The notes beneath the pieces were generated by a model. That model was not told the origin of the DNA and ran no database searches. It saw only the letters and a program-made list of their open reading frames with translations. From Bacteroidaceae bacterium (GTDB lineage Bacteria > Bacteroidota > Bacteroidia > Bacteroidales > Bacteroidaceae), in NCBI GenBank assembly GCA_017536695.1, contig JAFXGX010000036.1, forward strand, positions 23,564 to 87,563: a stretch of 64,000 nt of DNA, given 5' to 3'. Both the position numbers and the translations under genes were made by a program. This document shows positions 38,111 to 46,221 of this stretch, piece after piece. Within the stretch, counting starts at the first letter, position 1, and every line of letters begins with the position of its first letter.

Positions 38111-39469
38111 ATGGAAGTAAAGAAATATATTCAGGAGAATGAGGAGCGTTTCCTCAAGGAGCTGGAGTCTTTGATAAGAATTCCGAGTATCAGTGCGAAG
38201 GCTGAACACAAGGCCGATATCGCGGCTTGTGCCGAGCGTTGGAAAGAGTTGCTTCTTGAAGCCGGTGTGGACAAAGCAGAGGTTATGCCTTCTGCTGGCA
38301 ATCCGCTTGTGTATGTCGAGAAACTTGTTGACCCTTCTGCACCTACAGTGCTTGTCTACTCGCACTATGACGTTATGCCTGTTGAGCCGCTTGAGTTGTG
38401 GAACACCAATCCTTTTGAACTTGTCGTTAAGGATGGCCGCATGTGGGCGCGCGGTGCCGATGATGACAAGGGACAGGCAATGATTCAGGCAAAGGCATTC
38501 GAATATGTCGTTAAGAACGGCCTTCTGAAGCATAATGTGAAATTCATTTTTGAGGGCGAGGAGGAGATTGGCTCGCCAAGCCTCAATGCTTTCCTCAAAG
38601 AGAACAAGGAGCTGCTGAAGGCTGATGTGATTCTCGTCAGTGATACAAGTATGCTGGGCGCTGAACTTCCGTCGCTTACAACAGGCTTGCGCGGACTTGC
38701 GTATTGGGAGGTTGAAGTCACCGGTCCTAACCGTGACCTCCACTCGGGTCATTTCGGCGGTGCGGTTGCCAACCCCATCAATGTGCTCTGCGAGATGATT
38801 GCGAAGATGACTGACGCTGATGGCCGCATTACAATTCCCGGTTTCTACGATGATGTAGAGGAACTGTCGAAGGAGGAGCGTGACATGCTTGCGTCAATTC
38901 CGTTTGATGAGGCTAAATACAAGGCTGCAATCGATGTCAATGCCCTGCGTGGCGAGAAGGGGTATTCTACCCTTGAACGAAACAGTTGCCGTCCGTCGTT
39001 CGACGTGTGCGGTATATGGGGCGGTTACACAGGCGAAGGCAGCAAGACAGTGCTCCCTTCAAAGGCATATGCAAAAGTTTCTTGCCGCCTTGTGGCTCAT
39101 CAGGACCACGAGAAGATTTCAAAGATGTTCGTTGACTATTTCTCATCACTTGCTCCTGATTGCGTGAAAGTAAAGATTACTCCCATGCATGGCGGTCAGG
39201 GATATGTGTGCCCCATTACCTTGCCTGCATATAAGGCTGCAGAGGCGGGCTTTGAGAAGGCTTTTGGCAAGAAGCCTCTTGCGGTGCGTCGTGGCGGAAG
39301 TATCCCCATTATCAGCGACTTCGAAAAGATTCTCGGCGTGAAGACCGTGCTCATGGGATTCGGTCTTGAGAGCGACGCAATTCACTCTCCGAACGAGAAT
39401 TTCAACCTTGACATTTTCCGCAAGGGAATTGAAGCTGTGGTTGAGTTTCATAAGAACTATTCCAAATGA
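38111..39469 (+). CDS. M20-family metallodipeptidase
   Basis: A 452-residue di-zinc peptidase that cleaves dipeptides or short peptides in the cytosol. The start is set at the ATG of MEVKKYIQENEERFL, the usual family N-terminus; upstream codons of the open frame overlap the promoter. Zinc-site motifs: SHYDVMPVEP (His and Asp), GADDDKGQ (bridging Asp), EGEEEIGSP (catalytic and metal Glu) and SDTSM. A C-terminal His lies in DAIHSPNE. A dimerisation domain occupies about 200-345. A hairpin at 39585-39615 may end the transcript. Confidence 0.94.
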   Translation: MEVKKYIQENEERFLKELESLIRIPSISAKAEHKADIAACAERWKELLLEAGVDKAEVMPSAGNPLVYVEKLVDPSAPTVLVYSHYDVMPVEPLELWNTNPFELVVKDGRMWARGADDDKGQAMIQAKAFEYVVKNGLLKHNVKFIFEGEEEIGSPSLNAFLKENKELLKADVILVSDTSMLGAELPSLTTGLRGLAYWEVEVTGPNRDLHSGHFGGAVANPINVLCEMIAKMTDADGRITIPGFYDDVEELSKEERDMLASIPFDEAKYKAAIDVNALRGEKGYSTLERNSCRPSFDVCGIWGGYTGEGSKTVLPSKAYAKVSCRLVAHQDHEKISKMFVDYFSSLAPDCVKVKITPMHGGQGYVCPITLPAYKAAEAGFEKAFGKKPLAVRRGGSIPIISDFEKILGVKTVLMGFGLESDAIHSPNENFNLDIFRKGIEAVVEFHKNYSK

Positions 39470-39584
39470 TTGCTTCAAGATATTTCCATGTAGATGGGTT
39501 ATGAGGTTGCATCGTGACGATGAGATATGTTTTATTACTAGAAGATACCATCTACAGGATCTTTGGTACAAAACAAGCATTAAC

Positions 39585-39615
39585 GAAGCGGAATTATCGA
39601 TAGATGTTCCGCTTC
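39585..39615 (+). terminator. Probable terminator after the M20 gene
   Basis: A 9-base perfect stem (39585-39593 with 39607-39615), 13-base loop; only a weak T-rich stretch follows, so activity is uncertain. Confidence 0.4.
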
Positions 39616-39711
39616 TATGTTTAATAGAATTATTCCATTGGTTGATTGATTTTTTTTGTCCCTTTTGTGCTTTTACTATTTATTTGTGGTGTAAATAAAA
39701 AGAAATAGCTT

Positions 39712-40092
39712 ATGAGAAAATTTACTTTTTTGTGTTTGTTTTTTGTAGGACTGTTTACTGTATATGCCGAAAATACCTACTCGTATCTGACTTTTGAAAT
39801 GACGGATGGTGCAAAATTTTCTGTGCAGGCATCATCGCTTTCTCTATCTGTCAAAGGAAATGTCCTGACGGTAGGAGAATATGAATTTGTTGTTTCCAAT
39901 CTGACTAAAATGTATTTTTCCGCAGTTAATGAAACGACAACGACCAAAGTTGATACTGTAGCGGATGCTGCATTTGACGAGGCTGTGGAAATCTATAATC
40001 TGAAGGGAGAAAAGGTGGGGAAAAAGGAACTCTCAAAAGGTGTGTTTATTGTAAAAAAGAGGAATGGAACAAATAAAATAGTTGTAAGATGA
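39712..40092 (+). CDS. Small exported protein with sorting-like C-terminus
   Basis: A 126-residue protein with a signal peptide (about 1-19, FLCLFFVGLFTVYA). A short beta-rich middle (YSYLTFEMTDGAKFSVQASS) is followed by a tail EIYNLKGEKVGKKELSKGVF ending KIVVR, which resembles a compressed type IX sorting or interaction tail. Its stop overlaps the next gene's ATG by 4 bases. The first 50 mature residues resemble the N-terminal part of the next protein (both contain a threshold-like DGAKF/VVGNL pattern), so they may act together. No known enzyme motif. Confidence 0.75.
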   Translation: MRKFTFLCLFFVGLFTVYAENTYSYLTFEMTDGAKFSVQASSLSLSVKGNVLTVGEYEFVVSNLTKMYFSAVNETTTTKVDTVADAAFDEAVEIYNLKGEKVGKKELSKGVFIVKKRNGTNKIVVR

Positions 40093-42032
40093 AAAAGATT
40101 TATATTTGTTTTGTGGCCTTTTTATTAGCATTTACAGCCGTTGGCCAAACATTTAATGTGCAAGTTGGCAATGTTGTTTACCGATTCCCGGCTTCGCGCA
40201 CAGGTGACATGGAGTTTGTTGATGGCAATTTGCTTGTAGTCATGGGTAAGAGTTTCGCTTTGGCTGATGTAGATGCAATGAGCGTTAATGAGGTCTCTGT
40301 CCAAGATAACAATGTTGTCATAAGTTATAATGGAGAAGCCGCTATGGTTGAGGTATCTGGTAATGTGGCGCAGTTTGTCGATGTTACGGTGAAAGGCGCT
40401 CATGTGAGTGTCGCACAGTCGAACGTGGATGCCGTTGACGGCGATGAGATTACATATACATTGAGCGGTGCGGCAACTGACGGCAGTTTTTCTCTCTCCG
40501 GCTCATACAAATGTACCGTGCAGCTTGCCGGGCTTGAACTGGCCAACCCCGGCGGTGCGGCGATTGAGATTGCCAACGGCAAGCGCATCCAGTTGAGTGC
40601 GAAGAGGGGCACGGTGAATACTCTGGCCGACGGCGCCGGCGGTTCGCAGAAGGGTTGCGTATATAGCAAGGGTCAGCTGCAGATTCAGGGTAACGGTGTC
40701 CTGAACGTGACGGGAAATACCAAACATGCCATAAAGAGCGGTGATTACATATCGGTGAAGAACCTTACGCTGAACATTGACGGTGCTGTCGGTGACGGCA
40801 TTTCGTGCAACGAATATTTCCTTATGGAGAGCGGTTGCGTTGTGATTGACGGTGTGGGTGACGATGGCATCCAGTGCGACTTGGACGGAACGGCCTCGAC
40901 CGGTGAGACAGCTGACCACGATGACGAGGACAGCGGCAACATATACATTCTGGGCGGAAAGGTTGACATCAGGGTTACTGCCGATGCGGCAAAGGGCATC
41001 AAAAGTGACGGTGACGTGAGGATTGAAGGCGGAGAGATTGCCGTTAATACGGCCGGTGGCGGTGTGTGGGACAGTGAGGATGTGAAGACCAAGGCTTCGT
41101 CGTGCATAAGTGCCGACGGCAACATTGACATTACAGGCGGTGTGCTTGAGTTGGCGAGCAGCGGCGCGGGCGGCAAGGGTATCAACGGCGACGGTGCATT
41201 CACGGCTGTGGGCGGTGTGCTTTCTGTAAGCACGTCGGGCAATGCGGTGGTGGCATCATCAAGCGGCTCTATCTCTGTCGTCACATCTTCGCAGCAACTC
41301 GACCGCTATGACAGCGACTACAAGTCGTCGCCGAAGGGCATAAAGGTGGACGGTTCTATTGTGATAGGTGACAGTGCCATGGTGAGTGTTTCCACAGCAG
41401 GTGCCGGCGGCGAGGGAATAGAGAGCAAATACTCTATTGAAATTACTGGCGGACAGGTTGCCGTGAACGCAACTGACGATGCTATAAACGCTTCAAATCT
41501 TTCCTCTACCGGGGGAACTGGCGACATAAGCATAAGCGGTGGCCTTGTGTGTGCGCGCTCTACCGGCAACGACGGTATTGACTCCAACGGCAACTGCTAC
41601 ATAAAGGGTGGTGTTGTGTATGCCATCGGCTCTTCACAGCCCGAGGTTGCTATTGACGCCAACAGCGAGGAGCAGAAGAAACTTTATGTTACCGGCGGCA
41701 CCATAATTGCCATAGGTGGCCTGGAGAGCGGAAGCAGCCTCACACAGTCTTGTTATCAGGCTTCGTCCTGGAGCAAGAATAGTTGGTATTCAATGACGGT
41801 GGGTGGTGAAACATTGGCTTTCAGGACACCGGCAAGCGGTGGCACCACGCTTGTGGTTTCTGGTGCTTCGCAGCCTACACTCAAGTCGGGCGTTACGGTG
41901 AGTGACGGAACCGAAGTGTTCGGTGGTGCAGCGTATGTGCCGGCTACCGTCAGCGGCGGTTCTTCGGTGACATTGTCGTCTTATAGCGGCGGTGGCGGTG
42001 GGCCAGGCGGCGGATGGCCAGGGAGGCATTGA
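40089..42032 (+). CDS. Exported beta-helix protein, carbohydrate-binding (Cthe_2159-like)
   Basis: A 647-residue exported protein with a signal peptide (about 1-19). From about 120 to 560 it consists of repeated short strands with Asp/Gly turns (GDGISCNEYF, GDDGIQCD, KGIKSDGDVRIEGG, GGKGINGDGAF, GNDGIDSNGNCYIKGG), the pattern of a right-handed parallel beta-helix. This fits the domain called carbohydrate-binding in clostridial Cthe_2159, which binds calcium and polysaccharide. The C-terminus is glycine-rich (SGGGGGPGGGWPGRH). It lies in one operon with a small exported protein and a LytS/LytTR pair. Family assignment is from pattern. Confidence 0.8.
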   Translation: MKKIYICFVAFLLAFTAVGQTFNVQVGNVVYRFPASRTGDMEFVDGNLLVVMGKSFALADVDAMSVNEVSVQDNNVVISYNGEAAMVEVSGNVAQFVDVTVKGAHVSVAQSNVDAVDGDEITYTLSGAATDGSFSLSGSYKCTVQLAGLELANPGGAAIEIANGKRIQLSAKRGTVNTLADGAGGSQKGCVYSKGQLQIQGNGVLNVTGNTKHAIKSGDYISVKNLTLNIDGAVGDGISCNEYFLMESGCVVIDGVGDDGIQCDLDGTASTGETADHDDEDSGNIYILGGKVDIRVTADAAKGIKSDGDVRIEGGEIAVNTAGGGVWDSEDVKTKASSCISADGNIDITGGVLELASSGAGGKGINGDGAFTAVGGVLSVSTSGNAVVASSSGSISVVTSSQQLDRYDSDYKSSPKGIKVDGSIVIGDSAMVSVSTAGAGGEGIESKYSIEITGGQVAVNATDDAINASNLSSTGGTGDISISGGLVCARSTGNDGIDSNGNCYIKGGVVYAIGSSQPEVAIDANSEEQKKLYVTGGTIIAIGGLESGSSLTQSCYQASSWSKNSWYSMTVGGETLAFRTPASGGTTLVVSGASQPTLKSGVTVSDGTEVFGGAAYVPATVSGGSSVTLSSYSGGGGGPGGGWPGRH

Positions 42033-42064
42033 CAAATTGAACTTTATTTGTATTTTTGCAGTTG

Positions 42065-43209
42065 ATGAAGCGTTTTTTTTATATGATGAAGCAGTGCCGG
42101 CGGGAGAACTTTATTTACCTGGTGGTATGGGGCCTTGTTTTTCTGGCTCCACTGCTGACATCGTATGCCGCAATGGTGAGTGATTCCTATTTCGTGTTCG
42201 AGTGGGAATATGTGTTCTCCGTGTGGCGCATGCTTGCCGTGTATTTCTTTCTTTTTCTCGTTCACAACTTTCTGTTGGTGCCGTTGCTGTTCAATAAACG
42301 CAGGATTGTGCTCTATTTCTGCGTGACGGTGCTGCTTGTAGGCTCGTTCTCGGTTTATCAATATAACCACAAGCCTGAAAAGAAGAGGAAGATGCCGCGC
42401 AAGGAGCAGGCTCCTGCACCGCATTCCGGTCACATGAAACCCGATGCTCCGCAAGGGCCAATGCCGCCCATCATGCACGACAAGCATCTTATGCCCGGTC
42501 CTCCTCCTGTTGTCAACCAGCGCAATTTTTTGGCTATAGCCGTGCTTGTGCTCATATTCGGCGTGAATTTCGGTATAAAGGCCTATTTTCGCAGTAGGGA
42601 AGACCGCCGCAGGCTGGTCGAACTGGAAAAGCAGAACCTCGAGCACCAGCTTGAATATCTGCGTTGCCAGATAAATCCGCACTTCTTCATGAATACGCTC
42701 AACAATATCCATGCGCTTGTGGATGTTGACCCCGAACAGGCAAAGTGGGCCATACGCGAATTCTCGAAGATGATGCGCTATGTGCTGTATGAGGGTGACA
42801 GGCGCGGCGTCCCTCTTGTAAACGAGTTGGACTTTGTACGGCAATACATCTCTTTGATGCAGTTGCGCTATACAAGCAAGGTGCGCATTTCTGCCGACAT
42901 TCCGCGTAAAGTGCCCAATTCGCTTATACCGCCGATGATATTGATTACTTTTGTGGAAATGCCTTCAAGCATGGCATAAGTTATCAATGCGACTCATTTG
43001 TCGATGTCAAGGTTGCGGTCGACGAGAACGTGCTTGAGTTCTGTTGCCGTAATTCCAAGGCTGCGGCTTCCACTGCTGACAAAACGGGTGTGGGGCTTGC
43101 CAATGTGCGCAAAAGGCTTGACTTGCTGTATGACAGCAGGTACAGGCTCTTCATCTGCGATGATTCCGATACATATAATGTTGAACTTGTTATCCCCCTT
43201 GAACCGTAA
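42065..43209 (+). pseudogene. LytS-type sensor histidine kinase with a one-base frameshift
   Basis: Four membrane spans precede a His_kinase domain with the H-box QINPHFFMNTLNNIH (His near 206). Between spans 3 and 4 is a roughly 50-residue loop rich in His, Met and Pro. The frame breaks at the AAA run 42957-42959: translation gives FVEMPSSMA-stop at 42979, while the next frame continues with the HATPase N-box remainder AFKHGISY, then GVGLANVRKRL and a stop at 43209. One extra A would restore VENAFKHG and a 384-residue kinase. The start is the ATG at 42065; a TTG at 42056 is in frame. The cause is deletion, phase variation or sequencing error. The response-regulator gene begins directly after. 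Confidence 0.88.
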
Positions 43210-43926
43210 ATGAAAATCCGTTGCATTGCAGTTGATGACGAGCCGTTGGCTCTTGAACAGCTTGTTGCCTATATTGGCAAAGTGCCGTTTCTTGAACTCG
43301 CAGCCAGGTGCCAGAGTGCAGTGGAGGCGCGCCGCTATCTGGAAGAGAATACCGTTGATGCCATTTTTTGCGACATAAGCATGCCCGACTTAAATGGACT
43401 TGATTTCGTGGAGTCACTTGAGGTCCCGCCTCTTGTGGTCTTTACTACGGCCTATTCGGAATATGCTGTAGATGGCTTCAGGCTTAACGCAGTCGATTAT
43501 CTGCTGAAACCGTTCGGGCTTCAGGAGTTCCGGAGGGCTGCCGCAAGACTGGAAGAGAGACTTTCTGCGGCATCATCGGGGCAGAATGCGGCGCAACAGG
43601 ATTTCATCTTCCTTAGATCCAATGGCCGCATAGTCAAGGTCGATTTTGCCTCGATACGCTATGTTGAGGGAATGAGCGAGTATCTGAAAGTGTGGGTCGC
43701 GGGAGAACAGAAACCGATAATAACCCTGTTGTCGATAAAGAAAATTGAGGAATATCTGCCCGACAGTTTCATGCGCATACACCGTTCATACATTGTCAAC
43801 TGTGCCATGATACAGGAGGTGAGCAAGAATAGGATTGTGCTCGACGAGGGGACATCGCTTCCGCTTGGCGACAATTACAAGAATGCTTTTCTTGCCTATG
43901 TTGAGAGAATGCTGGTGGAAAAATAA
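43210..43926 (+). CDS. LytTR-family response regulator
   Basis: A 238-residue regulator. The N-terminal receiver domain (about 1-115) has acidic DDEP at the start, phospho-acceptor Asp in AIFCDISMPDLNG (near 57) and the switch Lys in YLLKPF. The C-terminal LytTR DNA-binding domain (about 140-235) has RIHRSYIVN and GTSLPLGDNYK. The ATG follows the kinase stop immediately. It is the partner of the frameshifted kinase and probably controls the upstream surface-protein genes or other loci. It looks intact. Confidence 0.95.
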   Translation: MKIRCIAVDDEPLALEQLVAYIGKVPFLELAARCQSAVEARRYLEENTVDAIFCDISMPDLNGLDFVESLEVPPLVVFTTAYSEYAVDGFRLNAVDYLLKPFGLQEFRRAAARLEERLSAASSGQNAAQQDFIFLRSNGRIVKVDFASIRYVEGMSEYLKVWVAGEQKPIITLLSIKKIEEYLPDSFMRIHRSYIVNCAMIQEVSKNRIVLDEGTSLPLGDNYKNAFLAYVERMLVEK

Positions 43927-43999
43927 ACCGCCGGGATTTTTTGTCTCTTTTTTTGCGTTTTTTTTGTGTCGGCATACAATACATGTTCTTATTTTTTAT

Positions 44000-44007
44000 T
44001 ATCTTCG
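44000..44007 (+). promoter_or_regulatory. Putative -7 element upstream of purF copy 2
   Basis: TATCTTCG, one base off consensus, placing a transcript start near 44013, about 185 bases before the purF-like gene. A second, poorer candidate (TATATTAG, 44169-44176) lies beyond the terminator. Confidence 0.4.
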
Positions 44008-44025
44008 CGGCGTAATTTTTGGATT

Positions 44026-44130
44026 ATGAAAATGAGGGAGTATTGGAACAATATTTGCGCGGAACCCAAAAAATGTCCCGCCGTTCTCGTTGCCCCCTTG
44101 TTTTTTATGAATATGAACATTTTTTTATAG
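44026..44130 (+). CDS. Possible 34-codon leader ORF
   Basis: An ATG at 44026 opens a 34-codon frame (MKMREYWNNICAEPKK...) ending TAG at 44128-44130, between a -7-like element and a strong hairpin terminator, all before the purF-like gene. The product has a charged first half and hydrophobic second half. It could be an attenuator leader peptide or a small membrane peptide, or be chance. No run of a single regulatory amino-acid codon is obvious. Confidence 0.3.
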   Translation: MKMREYWNNICAEPKKCPAVLVAPLFFMNMNIFL

Positions 44131-44139
44131 TTTTATTAT

Positions 44140-44167
44140 AGTCGTTTCGTTCGGAACGACTTTTTTT
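44140..44167 (+). terminator. Intrinsic terminator in the purF copy 2 leader
   Basis: A 9-base stem (44140-44148 with 44153-44161, one T-G wobble), GTTC loop, followed by a run of T. It stands 31 bases before the purF start. It may end the upstream two-component operon or act as an attenuator for purF. Confidence 0.75.
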
Positions 44168-44197
44168 GTATATTAGCGGAAATTATTTAAGAAAATT

Positions 44198-46078
44198 ATG
44201 GAACCTCTATTACATGAATGTGGCGTTGCGATGATTCGCCTACGCAAACCTTTGAACTACTATCAGGAGAAGTACGGTACATGGGCGTATGGTATGAATA
44301 AACTCTTCCTCTTGATGAACAAGCAGTATAACCGCGGTCAGCAGGGTGCGGGTATCGCTTGTGTGAAGCTGAAGGCTTCTCCAGGTGAGGATTATATGTT
44401 CCGTGAAAGAGCCGAGGGCTCAGGCGCGATATCCGAGGTGTTTGATTATGCAAACAAGAGTATTGCTTCACATCCGAAAGAGATGAAGAATAATGCCGAT
44501 TACGCGTATCGCCATTTTGGTTTTGCAGGCGAACTTTACATGGGACACCTGCGCTATTCGGCAACAGGAAAGACCGGCATGCAGTATGTGCATCCGTTCC
44601 TGCGCCGCAACAACTGGAGGGCAAAGAACCTTGCTCTCTGCGGAAACTTCCACATAACGAATGTCGATGATGTGTTCCACGAATTGGTGTCACATGGCCA
44701 GCATCCGCGTGTGCATGCCGACACTTATATCATGCTCGAACTTATGGGTCACCGTCTTGACCGCGAGGTGGAGCGAATCTTCAAGGAGTGCGAGTCGGAG
44801 GGTATCAAGGGTATGGATATCACGAATACCATAGAGGACCGCATGGATATCGCCAATGTGCTACGCACCTCGACACCGATGCTTGACGGTGGCTATGTGT
44901 TCTGCGGAGTTACCGGTAGTGGCGAGATGTTCGCCATGCGTGACCCATGGGGCGTACGCACTGCCTACTGGTATGCCAATGAAGAGATATTCCTCGTTGC
45001 CAGCGAGCGTGCTGCATTGCAGACGGCAATGAACCTGAAGCAGGATGAGGTAATAGAGATGAAGCCGGGTGAGGCACTCATAATGAACAAGCGCGGCGAA
45101 TTGCGCAGTGTACAGATTATCCCTCAAAAAGCGCTTCTGCCATGCTCATTCGAGAGAATATATTTCAGCCGAGGCAACGATGGCGATATATACAAAGAGA
45201 GAAAGATGCTTGGTGCCAATCTCAAGGAGCAGATTCTCAAGGCTATTGATTACGACCTTGACAATACAGTCTTCTCGTTTATTCCAAACACGGCCGAGAT
45301 GGCATTCTACGGTATGGTAGAGGGCATGGAAGAGTATCTTAACGAGTGGAAGGTTAAGGAAATATCATCGGGTAGGGAACTCTCCCCCGAGGAGATGTAT
45401 GCGATAGTCACAAAGAAGGTGCGTCAGGAGAAGGTTGCCAACAAGGATATCAAGATGCGTACCTTCATCTCCACCAGCGACAAGCGCAACGACCTTGCTG
45501 CACACGTATATGACATAACCTATGGCACAATAAAGCCGAAAGTCGATAATCTTGTTGTCATTGATGACAGTATAGTGCGCGGTACGACGCTCAAACAGAG
45601 TATCCTCAATATTCTTGACCGTCTTGAGCCAAAGAAGATTGTTGTTGTTTCATCAAGTCCGCAGATACGTTATCCGGACTATTACGGCATTGACATGGAG
45701 AAGTTCGACCACTTCGTGGCTTTCAAGGCTGCACTCGAACTACTTTATGAGAGCGGCAAGCGTTCGCTCATTGATGAGACATATCGCGCTTGTCTCGAGG
45801 AACTGAAGAAACCGGATGAGGAGCAGGTAAACTGTACACGTGCTATCTACCGTCCGTTTACAGCCGATGAGATTTCAAGGAAGATTGCAGACCTCCTTAA
45901 ACCCGTTGACCTGAATGCAGAGCTCGAACTCGTGTTCCAGAGTCTCAGCGGTCTGCACGATGCCTGCCCCAACCATCTTGGCGACTGGTACTTCAGCGGT
46001 ATCTATCCGACACCTGGAGGAAACCGCCTGGTAAACGAGGCGTTTGTATATCACTATGAGAAGTATCTCTATAAGTAA
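44198..46078 (+). CDS. PurF-like amidophosphoribosyltransferase, long form, copy 2
   Basis: A 626-residue class II glutamine amidotransferase plus phosphoribosyltransferase, collinear with copy 1 at 6435-8327. The nucleophile is probably Cys8 in LHECGVAM, exposed after propeptide removal; the RGQQGAGIACV and GHLRYSATGK substrate segments follow. The PRPP motif VVIDDSIVRGTTLKQ lies near 453. The C-terminal extension ends with CPNHLGDWYFSGIYPTPGG, shared with copy 1 (DWYFSGEYPTHGG). Predicted role is phosphoribosylamine formation for purines. It precedes carB copy 2 but, unlike copy 1, no carA lies between. Confidence 0.87.
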   Translation: MEPLLHECGVAMIRLRKPLNYYQEKYGTWAYGMNKLFLLMNKQYNRGQQGAGIACVKLKASPGEDYMFRERAEGSGAISEVFDYANKSIASHPKEMKNNADYAYRHFGFAGELYMGHLRYSATGKTGMQYVHPFLRRNNWRAKNLALCGNFHITNVDDVFHELVSHGQHPRVHADTYIMLELMGHRLDREVERIFKECESEGIKGMDITNTIEDRMDIANVLRTSTPMLDGGYVFCGVTGSGEMFAMRDPWGVRTAYWYANEEIFLVASERAALQTAMNLKQDEVIEMKPGEALIMNKRGELRSVQIIPQKALLPCSFERIYFSRGNDGDIYKERKMLGANLKEQILKAIDYDLDNTVFSFIPNTAEMAFYGMVEGMEEYLNEWKVKEISSGRELSPEEMYAIVTKKVRQEKVANKDIKMRTFISTSDKRNDLAAHVYDITYGTIKPKVDNLVVIDDSIVRGTTLKQSILNILDRLEPKKIVVVSSSPQIRYPDYYGIDMEKFDHFVAFKAALELLYESGKRSLIDETYRACLEELKKPDEEQVNCTRAIYRPFTADEISRKIADLLKPVDLNAELELVFQSLSGLHDACPNHLGDWYFSGIYPTPGGNRLVNEAFVYHYEKYLYK

Positions 46079-46080
46079 TT

Positions 46081-46146
46081 GTCATTCCGACAGAGCGTAG
46101 CGACGAGGAATCTCTATTCAGATTTCTCACATACGTTCGAAATGAC
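46081..46146. repeat. REP/MITE-like palindromic element
   Basis: The ends gtcattccga (46081) and tcgaaatgac (to 46146) are inverted with one mismatch; inside, gaggaatct and agatttctc form a second imperfect inverted pair. The motif with gagcgtagcga...gaggaatct is a familiar intergenic palindrome in many bacteria. It lies exactly where carA would be expected. Confidence 0.7.
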
Positions 46147-46221
46147 GGAAAATTAATGTATATGTAGACAGGAATGCGATGCGATTCCTAATATATGATA
46201 ATAACAAACATTAATATAATC

